DNA of 64,000 nt, taken from the NCBI RefSeq assembly GCF_003369915.1, contig NC_046676.1:4278001-4342000 (forward strand). Direction: 5' to 3'. Of the stretch, positions 46,495 to 58,400 are shown one piece after another. A program made the translations under genes and the position numbers. Under the pieces are notes generated by a model. It had not been told where the DNA came from. It did no database searches and worked only from the letters and a program-made list of their open reading frames with translations. The first letter of the stretch is position 1. The number at the start of each line of letters is the position of its first letter. Source of the stretch: Drosophila miranda. Lineage: Eukaryota > Arthropoda > Insecta > Diptera > Drosophilidae.

Positions 46495-46530
46495 AAAAAA
46501 AAAAAAAAAACCTCTAGGACACGTGCGTGT
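46495..46530 (+). repeat. Poly(A) tail (46,495-46,510) and right target-site duplication (46,511-46,530)
   Basis: Sixteen As end the element. CCTCTAGGACACGTGCGTGT then repeats the sequence at 40,880 with one mismatch. Confidence 0.9.
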
Positions 46531-48261
46531 GTGTGTGTATCCTGGTTGGCACTTGTTGGCAACTGCTGGGCTGGCCATAATTTCATGAGCATTTGCCGTT
46601 TTGCCTTTAAATACTTGACAGTTTTATGAACTTAATAAGGCAATAAGCCAAACATTTTCTCAAGCTAAGCAAATGTGGCATGCCAACATATATTCCAGTA
46701 TATTTGCTTAGGATGGGTGTGACGGTGTGCGCCTGTCAACCCCTTTTTCGGTGGGCCTCATTAGACGCCGACACATTGGCATTGACTCTGGGCCGCTCGG
46801 AATAAAACTCGGCTTTTTATGCGAGCTCGTAAACAGAATCGAATTGCTGCCAGAGCACCCCGAATGAGCTCCACTCTAGGAGTTTGAGTCCCCCCTCTAA
46901 TAGTGAGCGAGCTGAAGTGTTGGCCCTTTGTGGGACCCAGTGGCTGACACCCGTGCTGGGTGCCGAAGCCACCAAAGCCGAACCCTTCTTCTGGTGGCAG
47001 CCTCTGTTCCTTTTCCGGTCAGCAGTCAGTGCGATTCGGGCTTATTGTTGTAAGCCCTATTGTTGCAAATTTTCTTTTATGCGTTCTGAGCGGGGTCATA
47101 AAAACGGCATCGCATCGACCGGAAATTACAAATGTCCATATAATGTCCATACAAGTGCAGATTAGTGGTTGTCATGTGGGTCGTTAGGTGGCCAGCCCAG
47201 AGGGTGGCGAGAGGGCGAAGTATGGGTCTTCGAATATTTAAAGGTTGCCCGTCGGATCGTTGTTTGCTATTTGCTTTAAACAAACACAACGTATCTGAAC
47301 GCCGGAAGTCATTTGCATGTGCGGAAGGGAGTATTCGTATCGTGTGGGCTGCTGGCTGTTGGTGTCTGCCTGCTTAGATGGATTGGCCGATTTGTGGTCC
47401 TGCTGCTGCTGCTGCTGCTGCAAATGCATTAAATGCAAGCTCAAACAGAGGAGAGCCCGTGGCAGTCCTGCCTGCAGGACTGTGGCCACCCTGGATGTGC
47501 GTCCAGTTGGGCCTCGCACAACCAGCCACGCCTACTTGCTGCTGCGGCTGCTGCTGTTTTGGCATTTGTGTTAATTTCATGCCAAGTACCGACACACATA
47601 CAGCACACACACACCCGCCCAGACATATTGCATAACATTGCGGTCTCTGGTCGCATCGGTGTGCGTGTGTCTGCATCTCTGAATTATGTTTTTGATTTTA
47701 GTTGACAATGAGCGGGCACAAATTTATTGTCGACAACTGCAAAATCGAAGCGCTGACAACAGCAACAGCAACAGCAACAGAAGATGCCACTGCAACGTGG
47801 GCGTTTTGCACAGTGCCAACTGCGACAAGGCGTGGCCCTGACAGCTACATAAGCACTGGGCTACCGACAAGCCAACGCCTAAACGCATGCAATGCTCCTA
47901 CGCACTCCGCTCGGACCCAGAGAGCGGTGCGAACAGTGGCGAGGAGTGAGTAGGCTGTTGTTGCCCTTCGGACGGAGTGAGTACTTCCGAAGCAAGGAAC
48001 TACAAACACTTGTGATTAAAGTTTAGAGTTGATTCTCATATAAAATACTGATTTTTATTTATAATACAAAGCTAAGGATTCGATCTGATCCAGATTCGGT
48101 AATCTGGCAGATATGGTGATTTCCTATAGCCACGGGTTCTTAGTTCTGTCGTATCTTCAAAATGGATGCCCCGGATTTTCGTTCATTGTTGCGGCGGAAG
48201 TTGGCGAATTTTTGAAAAACACTTAATACAGTGTGATATCACAGGAGTCTGAAAACAAAAT
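46531..48261. other. Non-coding, no gene recognised
   Basis: CTG run at 47,400-47,422, a second CTG-rich patch near 47,540 and AACAGC repeats at 47,757-47,780. The part from about 48,050 may already belong to the INE-1-like fragment, in more diverged form. Confidence 0.5.
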
Positions 48262-48460
48262 GTCGTTTCTCTAGCTCTTATAGTATCTGATAACTAGGCG
48301 TCAAACAAGACGGACGGTCAGACGGGCGACAGATATGACTCTATCGACTTGGCTATTGACTCTTATGAAGAATATATATACTTTATGGGGTCGGAACCGC
48401 TTCCTTCTGGGCATTACACAAATCTAATATACTCCTATACTCCTTTAAGTACCGGGTATA
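48262..48460 (-). mobile_element. INE-1/DINE-1-type (non-autonomous Helitron) fragment
   Basis: On the plus strand the order is TATAGTATCTGATAACTAG, GGACGGTCAGACGG, GAAGAATATATATACTTTA, GGGGTCGGAACCGCTTCC and finally ACCGGGTATA. This is the reverse complement of the 5' end of INE-1 as I remember it, which opens TATACCCG and carries the same motifs in the opposite order. No coding capacity. The boundary toward 48,050 is uncertain. Confidence 0.75.
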
Positions 48461-49914
48461 AAAATACCAGGAGGCAATGGATATTATATACAAGTTATTA
48501 AAGATGGTCTCTATTGAGCAGCAGCATCCTCTAGAGATTAGAAATAGCAGACGAATAACAGATTCATCACTTTTCATCAGCGATGAAAGCTTATTTTCGA
48601 ACATGGATCTAGGGTATCATTGATGCGTTCTAGCCAAGAGCCTAAACCAAGAAAAACGCTGTGCTATCCACACATGGAACACCCAGGTACCCTGGAGGTT
48701 GTAGAACACTCGAAGTGCCTCTATCTATCGATTAAAAAATACCAACCCAAAACAACTGACTTTAATGAAAACTGTTTTTATCATGATATCCCACTAACAG
48801 CAGGCTCTCAAGCATTAACAACATCATTTCGGTATTTTGCAGCATTTCAATTTGAGTTTGGCAAACATTTTATAGCTCTTCCGGGACGGAAGACGCAACT
48901 TTTACATGTCTACAAAATTAGTAACTGGCCCATTACGCGACTTTATGTGTCGCTCTCTACCTCTCTGCCCCCCTCCCCTTCTCGCTTTCACTATATGTGT
49001 GTGTGTGTGTGCAACATCATAAACTTGCGGCTGGGCTGCCAGGCTCTGAAGCAGCCCAGACTTGGTCCGCACTTTCCTGTCCACGTCGTAATCACTGGGT
49101 GACAGCGCAGTGGATGCAGCCTCCATTCGGTTCCGTTCGGTACGGTACGGTTGAGGCTGTAGCTGTGGCAGTATTTTTGGCATGCAGTCAAGATGTGGGA
49201 TGTGGACACACTCCCGGAGACACAGCTAGAGAAGGGATGCGGCCATAAACGTGTTTTTACAACTGTCAAGCCGTTGGGGAGAGAATTGGGGATGGAAGTG
49301 CCCAAGCAGGGGACATGAGGACATCACTAGGACCTCGCCGGATGGGCAGCATGTTGTTTGCATCGGAGCCATGCAGTCGATATTTGCACGGCCACGGATG
49401 TCTGACAGTCCTCCGACTCCGACTCCGACTACGACTGAAACTCGGACTCATGTCGTGCTCGCTCTGCCTGCTGCTAAGCGCCAGGGATTGGCTGCCAGGC
49501 AACTGAGTGGTTGAACGAGGGGGAAGGGGGTGCTAAGTTGGCTTGCAGGTGTGATTTTATGCAATTTGCTTTCATATTAAATGAGTGCCCTGCTCTGGCC
49601 CGAACGCCTGTAAAGAACTTTCATTCATTGCTTGGAACCGAATCTCTGGGCTGTCGGCTGGCGGCTGTCGGAGAAGACCCCTATGGATGGCTCTGCTCTG
49701 CTTGCCTCTTCTGTGGCTCTGCGGCCACTCTTGCTGCTGCTGGCAAAGTAACTGTGCAAACGTTGCAGCTGCAAATCCGCAATCAGACAAAGCAAATAAT
49801 TTTGCAAAAATAAATATGAGGGATTATTGTGCTGGCTGCCAGGCGGGCCACAGCGAAGCGGCTGGAAAGTATGCTATAATAAAATGCAGCTAAGTCGATG
49901 GGTATGTACGGCAG

Positions 49915-49941
49915 CGGCGGCGGCGGCGGCGGCGGCGGCGG
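49915..49941 (+). repeat. (CGG)9 trinucleotide run
   Basis: Nine perfect CGG units between a CAG and a CAG/CGA-rich stretch, in non-coding DNA. Confidence 0.95.
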
Positions 49942-51790
49942 CAGCGACAGCAACAGCGAGGACGATATTAAATTTCAAGTGCATGTGCTAAGCCCCGCTA
50001 CCGAGTGAAGGCCCCACTATTCCGTCTGCTGCCATTGAAAACGCTGTCCTTGCTGCATCAGCAGCTTCTCTAGTTCACCTTGCCTCATCTGGCGGCTGCC
50101 CCTGCCTCAGCGCGCTCCTCAATATCCACGACATTCATTTGAATGCATTTGCCACTTGAGAGATTAGCCTGAAACCGTCTCTCAAGCCTCGCTCCCCCCT
50201 CCGCCATTGTTGGAATTTTAAAATTTACTTTTGTCATTGCTCTTATTTATTCTTTTTTTTCTATTTATGCTGTCTATTTGGTGGCTTTGAATCATGCGCT
50301 ACCCCCACCGCTGCCTCTTCAGAGTCATTATTTTGATTATGTAACATTTTTGCGGCCTTTTTTCGACAGGTTTGTTTGCATTTACTCTGCCTGACCCGGC
50401 CCATACCCAGTCCCAACTATATCATTATTTAGAAGGCACTGCCATTGTCCTGGGGGCTTCTTCCTGTTGTTATTATTACTGGTTTTTGTTAAAATTATTT
50501 TAAAAATATTAAAAAAGGAATGTCGGCACTCCACTATGGGTGGTGATTTTTTTCGACAAATTGTATGGGTTTCACGGTGTGTAAGAAATTTATTCCGAGT
50601 GCTTGAAATGTGCTTGGAACAGATTTATTTCGTTTAAGAATGGTCCCATATGAAGTCTTAGTCTTAGATAACCAAATTGGATGTCCACTAAAAATATCGG
50701 CTACCTGTACGAAATCCAATTCAGCAATGTGGGATTTTTATACATATGTATGTGTGAAATAAAAAAACACGAGATGATTATAAGAAGGTCGTAAAAGAGC
50801 AGAACGACTATTAATTTTATGGTAGAGTGACACAGTAAGTGTGAATTTACATCTAGGCTGTTCTCTATTTGGACATTACATTTGGTTGTAGGCCTTGATG
50901 AGTAGATCCCTTCCTTATGCTTTGAAATTACAATATAACCACAAAGTCGTCTTTTGAGCACACAAATTGATGGATTGAAAAGAGACTTGTATGACCATTC
51001 ACAGGATCTTTAATTCATGTCTATAGAGCGGACATACCTTTACTATTTATAAATCAAAATGCTTCAAAATGTATTAATCCGCTAACCGCAAGTTATAGGA
51101 TGCATACATTCTGCGGTGTGGTATTCCGACTTTGGGACCAGTGGTTCCTTGGTGTGACTGCGATTTAATTAAGAGCCCTATCCTCAACCTAAATGTAAGC
51201 CTCAGACCCAACCTCAGGCCAATAATGACGTGGCATAGATCTGTGCGGAGTTAATGACAAATGCACGTCATTTGGCTTATTAGTGGTTTTATTTCGCTTT
51301 GGGCACTCCACTACAACACAATTACCCCAACACATTCTCGTACAGAGAGGCACGCCTTTTGGCCATGAAATGCTGGAAATCAACGCTCTCTGCCTCAGTT
51401 TTCTCCCTTTCCGCTCCTTCGATGGGACGCGCGGCGCCAATTTGCAATTTCATTACAATGCTTAATCATCATTATAGCGGGAGAACTCCATATGTGAGCC
51501 ACAGACTGAGAAGGAGTGTGTATGGAAGTGTGGCAGATTCACAATATTGCGTTGGCACTTCCGCTACACTCACACATTCACACAGATAGCACACATACAC
51601 ACACGAACACGCACACGATAAAAATCCATAGGAAAAATGGCATTCTCACTGCCATATCGTGCCTGCCATGTCACCGTTCATATGGCTGGACGAGTCGGTA
51701 GTATCCTCGCATTTGTTGCTACTATTTGATTATATATGTAGCCATATCATGCACCGTTCCATGTCGTGTTCTTCCCTCCTTCACGCATAC

Positions 51791-51822
51791 AGAGACAGAG
51801 AAAGAGAGAGACAGAGGCAGAC

Positions 51823-51871
<49 letters not shown>

Positions 51872-51905
51872 AAAATAGAGCGAGTAAGCGAGAGAGAGAG
51901 ACAAG
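51791..51905 (+). repeat. GA microsatellite
   Basis: A perfect (AG)19 core at 51,833-51,870 within a longer imperfect GA/CAGA stretch. Such GAGAG arrays are binding sites for GAGA factor in flies, but many are neutral. Confidence 0.95.
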
Positions 51906-54900
51906 CGCGTCAAATGCAGTTTATGCCCTGGCCATAAATCAAAATTTTTGGTTTTCTGCTGTCAGGCCATGGCATAGCTTTGAGCATGAGGATCTACAAC
52001 GGCCATGCCAGAGGCAAGTGGCAGGCAGAATGGGATTGGGGAAGGCGGAGAGAGAGGTCCATGGCTAGAGCCAGTGCTAGAACATAGTGCACATTGCACA
52101 TTGCACATTGCACAGTTTCTGCCTTTTTGCGTAACTCGTTTATTTTTGTGGTCATAATTTGCCGATGCCGGCAGCGTTTGCTCGACGGTTTCGCCATCGC
52201 CATCGCATTCCATTCCACCACGAACATAGGGCTTTAGGATCTGGTCCCGCCGAGTTCTCTTTGCTAAAATATTGGTTTAGATTGTGTCAAACAAATTGAA
52301 TTTGCGATTTGATGATGGATCCAAACGAGAGCCCAAAGGCAACCAAAAGGACATGAAGTTCGGTTATGGCTAATTGGCGGTGTGGTGCTACTTATTCAAC
52401 GGGCCCAAGCCATTGAACTTGGGTGTTGATTTAGCTAAAATATGCGGACGTTTTTGCAGAGGTGATTTGCACAGAGTTCTATAGAACTCTTGAAAAGTTG
52501 TATCTTTATAAAAGTTGTAGAAAACTTCTACCTTGGGATATACGAGGGGAACATAATCACGGTTATAAAATAAAAATAAATATTTCGTTGGTATATTGCA
52601 AATTCTAAATATGTGTGTGTGATCTACTCATTCAGACCTACAACCTATGATCATATATCATCAATTGCTTGGGTTTATTGGAAGTATTTATTACATTTGA
52701 ACAAAAACACTAGGAACACTACGAGTATATTTTTATGTTAACCTGTTCGCTCTTAATGCTTTTCTTTGCTTTTATTTGAAGCAAAGCCGATTATAGAAGG
52801 ATCGCTTTAACGAGATTCGCCAATTTATAAGAGGTTGCATCCAATTACTGCGTGACGAACACAGAAGGGTCTCTCGATGTCGATTTGGTGCTGTTTTATA
52901 ATCCACAGCGGAGGAAAGGATTACTACCTGAAACTACAGACGAATAGGTCTTGTATTGTCGAATACAGTCTTTCCAAACTGTATTTCTAGCATCCAATCA
53001 CTTTGGATCAAATCGTACCAGTATGTATGTATTCTTTTTACATGGGTAGTTCCTATGTCTCTATCTATTGGTGTTTGATTGTATGTCCCATGGAATGATT
53101 TTATTCCTCTTATTCTAACCCATTCTGGGGTGAACAGGAAGCTATGGATATAGTAGCCATCATCTTCTATATCTTACTCGAAATTTCTTCCATTATCTCG
53201 TCCTTACTCTACCCCATGCTCTCCTTCATCGCTTGCTTTGTTTGCTCTCATCACATTCGCGCTGCTTCCCTCTCACGAGATGGTTATTGCAGCTTATGTC
53301 TAATGGTCAGCGCATGGGGGCTTGCTGGTTCCCGTTTACCCCACTTGCAACCGTTGCAGCCCCAATGGTGGTTGGGCATTCTACGACACACGATATGCGG
53401 TTCACTTGCTCGGATTTCCCAACTCATCATCAGCAGCTGCAGGAGCAGGAGCAGGAGCTGGAGCAGCAAGACCTCTTCACCTTTGGGAGCTGAATTTTTC
53501 AGATCTGCACGTATTTCCAGTTAATACGAAAAACCGAATTAGGTTCTGTTCAGGTCAGTTCTCCGCCGCCAGCCACAGCCTGCCAACCATTCTGCCTGCC
53601 TTTTATTTAAACATAAATTCCTGCACAATGCACTAGACGAAAATTTTCCACATGAATTGTAAATGATTTGGAAGCACACACACACACACACACAGACACA
53701 CCGACTCAGACACACTGAGAACGAGATTTTCCCGATTGCCTGTGACTGGAAATAGGGGGAGGGAAACGCTTCTCACCGCTGCTCCATTCTGCTCCGTTCT
53801 TTTTCTATACATTTTTTTATCGGTTGCCATCGATCTTGGGTCTTTGCGTTTGACAGATCGAAATTAGAAATCACCGCTTTATGGCTGCAGCAGCCACTGG
53901 CGGCAACAACTGGCAACCAACTGTGCTTTGTGCCGCATTCGTGGCTAATTGAATGTGGCAAGTGGGCAAAACTCGAGTACGATACAAAATACGAGTACGA
54001 GCCGGGCTAAGTGCAAAAATTATATACGGTTTTGTTGCGAGCCAGCCGTGCAACCAATTTGCCAGCAAACAGCCATTTCCGGTCGCTTATCGAGTGGGTG
54101 CTTGCCACACCCACACCCCACAGCCCTGTCCGCGCCGCACCACATCCCCCACTGATTTCCCAACGATTTCTTGGCCTTTCGTATGCAAAGGAGCTGGCGA
54201 GGAGCACTCGACTTGGCCCGGAGCGTGCCGAAATATTGCCCTCTTAGCGGTTTATTTTAATGGTAGCAGCACCAAAAGCAACAACAGCAACAATTTATGT
54301 CAGGTAGGAGATTCCTGGGCCAGCCCCTGCCTCCCTTTTGCCGCTCTCCGTGTTGTATGTTTTGTGCCACTTGAACGCTGTTAACAAATTTGATTTTCGT
54401 GTTTGATTTGATGGCTGTGGCTCGGTGGCTAGGTGGGAAGGTGGCTCTGTGGGAGTGTCGGGGGAGGTCAGGAATCGGGGGCACGGCACGCGTGTCTGCG
54501 AAATGGAAAGCCAGCCCCGCGATGGTAGCCCCACGTCTGGCGGCAAATGAGTGCCGACTATTTATAGTCCGACCCCGACTAAATGAAACTGTAAATTAGA
54601 GCCAGAGCCAGAGCCAGAGCCAGAGCGAGAGCAGGAGACAAAGCCGGCGCATAATAATAACTGCACTGCATTGAAGCAGCGGCCAAAACGAAACGAAACG
54701 AAATAAAACTGGATCCACCGACAGGAAAACCCGCACACCCGCCCACTAACACCATCGCCCACCCACATCGCTGGCAGTGGCAGTGGCAGCGTCAGCGGCA
54801 GCGGTGGCAGCATGGAGGGGAAATGCCAAGAAACTCGGCCGAAATGAACTCCACTCCGCTGGAAATGAACGTGAGCCGAAGGCCAAACACGACGACGAAC

Positions 54901-54983
54901 GACCAAAAGCTGAGCTTTTGGGAGGAGCTTTTTGGGACAGTCCATGCGCAGGTCAGCCGATGTTCCCCTCTCGGCAAGGCTGG

Positions 54984-55018
<35 letters not shown>

Positions 55019-55223
55019 GCCTCCAGCTGTGTGTGGGAGCAGGCAACCGTCACTCTGAGGGCTTATCTCTGCATCTGTGTAAGTGCTCGAAGGCTGCTCC
55101 GCACCGCACCGCTCTGCTCTGCACTGCTCTGCCGAAGCGTTCCGTGCGTCTTGCGCTTCTTTTCTTTTGCATATCCCCACCCGGAAAATTCATCGTTCGG
55201 GATGGCGATGGCGCGGACAGCGG

Positions 55224-55260
55224 TATAAAAACCCCCGCAACGCATTTCGCTGCTCACAAG
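55224..55260 (+). promoter_or_regulatory. Candidate TATA-type core promoter
   Basis: TATAAAA at 55,224-55,230, with a weak initiator-like CTCACA placing +1 near 55,256, 32 bp downstream. The following 150 bases have the A/C-rich look of a fly 5' leader. No strong DPE is seen. A consensus donor GAG|GTAAGTA occurs at 56,094, which could end a leader exon of a gene reaching beyond the window. Confidence 0.45.
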
Positions 55261-55405
55261 TTGAAGTCATTGCGTCCTGTGTGTGTCTTGTATCCAGTAA
55301 CTGTAACCCACCAGCGTCACCCAGCAGCAGTTTCAAAAGCAGCTTCGTTTCTGGCAACGAAAATCTACAGCCCAGTCGAATCCGAAGTAAAGGAAACCAG
55401 CCAGA

Positions 55406-55465
55406 ATGGAGTATCATCCAGGAAGCATAACGAACATCAGAACATCAGAAAGTGTCAAAAAGTGA
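55406..55465 (+). CDS. 19-codon small ORF in the putative leader
   Basis: It is the first ATG I see in that stretch after the candidate start site, in a fair fly context (CCAGAATGG). It encodes MEYHPGSITNIRTSESVKK then TGA. It could be an upstream ORF, a small peptide, or the first coding bases of an exon spliced before the stop. Nothing distinguishes these here. Confidence 0.2.
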   Translation: MEYHPGSITNIRTSESVKK

Positions 55466-58400
55466 CTAAAAATCGAGAGGACGTGGCTGTGAAGTTTTTT
55501 TTTTCTGGAAGTTGATTCTATCTCCGGACTATAGTACTCGTACATGAGGCGCTATCAAGTTCGCAGAAAAACCTGCACGACACAGTACTCGTATTTGTAT
55601 AATTTCATATTTTCAAAGTCCTGGCGGCTGTTTAAAGAGTTCGCTGCCAAAAGGTAATTTGCATAATTTGTGGACCATGTTGATGGTGTTTTTCATGTCT
55701 CTGCACTGGGGTCGGTTTCGCTTAACTGTTGCCGCTGGCTAATGCGTTATTTATGCGAATGCCTGCTCAACACCTAGCTATTACATTTACAATTACGAAA
55801 AAAGTATGAATGGTACTTGTTTGACCTTGCTGGACCGCATCCGCATGTAATTAACGGACACACACACAATGGCATTAACGTCAGATGTGGGGAAAAAATT
55901 AGCAAATGCACTCGCTGGAAATGATTAAAATGACATTTCACTGCAATTGAACAAGCTTTGTTGATTAAGTATGCAGTACTGCAAAAAATGTTACAAGTTA
56001 CAAAAACTGAACCGAATCGCCATGAAATTCAATTGAAAATCATTCAATCATTAATATGCAAATTTCTGCTCTCTCGCTCACGCCCTTCTCGAGGTAAGTA
56101 CACACTCACACACACATATATATATGTATGTTAAAATTCATTAATACCTCCGCTCGCTCGGCATTAAATGAGCATTTTAATGGCAAAATTACATCGCCTA
56201 ACTGGCACATTAATTAAACTGCGGACAGCTCGTCCCGTCCGTTCAAATCTGCCCCACAACGATGTAATTTATATGCTTTCGTCCCGTTGATTGCCCGGCA
56301 GTACCCCCAGGCAGTGAACTCTGCACTCCCCACTTCACCCACTCCACCACATATATTAATCCTTTGCATTTATTTTTACATTTATATTTATATTTATATG
56401 CAAAGCAAACACTTTACATTATTAAAACCTGCCACCTGCTCACGGCGAAATGCGCCACAAATCGTGCCATTTTTTTGTTCATGTAAATTGGCTTTTCTTT
56501 CGAGTTATTATTTTCGTTTCTTGTATGCCACAGTTTTTTCAATTAAATAGCAAAAGCATAGCATACATTTATAAATGTATACATAAGCACGTCAATGTTC
56601 GCTTTTAATATAAATAGGATTAAAATGTTACAAATAAATCTCACAAAGTTCTGATCACTATGTGTTCCGGCTATATCACGAGTATGTTCCATAACAAACA
56701 GATCCCAGATCTTTTACTAGAAGCTGTTGATAATTTCCATGTCAGAGAAAGTCACAATCAATTGAATGTTTACTGGGGCTTGCCGATAAATAATTGCAAT
56801 GTAATTTTATGAAATTCCCGCAAAATGATGCGTAATTAAAGGACTGGAAAACGCAAATAAAATGTCATTCAAATGAGCATGCAGTATAAATGAACTTTGT
56901 TGCACAAATTGTGTGAATAATTGATCCCATTCCTCACATAAGTTGAACACATTTATTCAATTTATTTTGTTAGCCAAAGCCGATTATTTGAGTAAAATTA
57001 TCGATGGCAAAGGAAAGAGCTGTCAAAGGGAATTCCTCAGCAGGTGCTCTGCAAGGGTATCACAAGGAAAAAGGATAGATAGGAGTAAACGGCGGAGCGG
57101 AGAATGCTGGGAATCTGAATCCCAGACGCTCGCTCGCACTCGCTTGCTGCAGCACTTTAAATTCCAATTAAAAGGAAAATGTGAATAATTGCAAAAAGTG
57201 CTTAGTAATGCGGCAGAGCTCCTCGCCTCGCATGTGTTTGTCAGTGGGAGAGAGGGAGAGAGCGGTCTAAGCCTGAGGTTTAAGGCAGCAAAAAGTCTTG
57301 TTTCAGCTTGGCTTAATTGCATTTTAGTTGCCAAGCTGCTGCTGCTGCTCCTGCTGCTGCTGATGCACACACCAATGCCCACATAACAACAGCACCAACG
57401 ACTTCCACACACTTAAGCACACACACACACACTCATATATGTACATGCCGCACACACACAAACACACACACACAAGTGCATACATTTATAGAGGCATAAG
57501 CCTGAACGCGCGCTGTTGATTTTGCGCCTTTTGCCTGCTTCAGCATTTCCCGTTGGCGTTGCCGTAGCCGCTTCCATTCGCTTCCCTTCCCTTCCCTTCC
57601 CGCTGACAGTTTCAGTTATTTTCCGATTTCCAAGCCATGCCCAATGCTAGGTTTTTCCCCGGCTTCCGTTACCCAGTCGCAGTCGCAGTGGCAGTGGCGG
57701 TGGCGGTGGCAGTGGCAGTGGCACTGCTAGTCCCAGTCTCTGCCACCAACATGTTTGCCAGCTAAATGTGTTACTGTGTTTGCCTCAAATCAGCTTCCGT
57801 CATATGCCAAGCGGCAAAAATAAACAGAACAGAGAAGGCAGCGCATAGAAGAAAAGGCAGAAAAAAAATATTCGTGCAGCGGAGGCAGAAGCAGACGCAG
57901 TGGCAGTGGCAGGACTAGGACTGAGGACCATCGCGTATGCTCGTTAAAGTTTGGCTTGACTGGTCCTGGGCGTCCTGCCTTCTGCATCCTGCGATAAAGT
58001 GCAAATTTTGTTAATTATTCGTGCGTTCGTGCGCTTCGCCCTCTGTTTCCAATGTTTTCCCAGCGCAAGGGGAAAACTTTTTTCCTCTCAGAGTCTCAGG
58101 CCCCGTCCCGTCTCATTCTCCTCTAATTGCCACAATTCTAGCTAGGGCTCTGCTAGGGTTCTGCTAGGCTTGCCAGCCTGCGAATTTTCATGCACTTTTA
58201 ATGACGGAAAAACCAGGCTTCATTTCTAATTAGACTCCGTGTAGATTGCTCCACTTATTTGAACAAGCGATTGTGGATCTGCACATGCGGAGACCAAGGG
58301 GACAGTAGATGACCAGTGAAACGGTGCTTAATATTTGGGCAGAAGTACGAGTATGTGGTTGAGGGAGTGCAGCCATGTGTGGGCACTCCCGAGTCCGCTG

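Larger units (their letters stand above)
40900..46510 (+). mobile_element. Full-length non-LTR retrotransposon, R1/LOA group
   Basis: Layout: 5' UTR of about 1.0 kb (40,900-41,924), ORF1 with CCHC knuckles, ORF2 with endonuclease and reverse transcriptase overlapping ORF1 by 46 bases, a short 3' UTR, an AATAAA signal (46,479-46,484) and an A16 tail. It is flanked by a 20-bp target duplication. The endonuclease start (LQLNLNHCAAAQDLL), the three knuckles of ORF1 and the C-terminal CPACDGTPEDAEHILFNC motif are typical of the R1/LOA clades. I see no RNase H domain, which favours R1-like. True R1 inserts only in 28S rDNA; this copy sits in unique CA-rich DNA, so it belongs to a non-site-specific lineage. 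It is complete at both ends, but ORF2 has three frame breaks. Confidence 0.93.
48461..55223. other. Non-coding, microsatellite-rich
   Basis: No ORF resembles a protein. It includes the CGG and GA repeats listed separately, a GT run at 48,994-49,014, CGACTC repeats at 49,415-49,435, CA runs at 51,565-51,615 and 53,675-53,695, a GAGCCA run at 54,600-54,630, and a CTG run at 54,986-55,018. Confidence 0.5.

Noticed and set aside
40900..46510. Site-specific R1 element in rDNA
   Set aside because: Flanks are unique CA-rich DNA with no 28S sequence, and the 20-bp duplication differs from the R1 target.
48620..49102. 160-codon ORF
   Set aside because: Second half reads through CT and GT microsatellites; no homology recognised.
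54823..55515. 230-codon plus-strand ORF
   Set aside because: Runs through a CTG repeat and a candidate TATA promoter; composition is simple-sequence, with no protein-like pattern.
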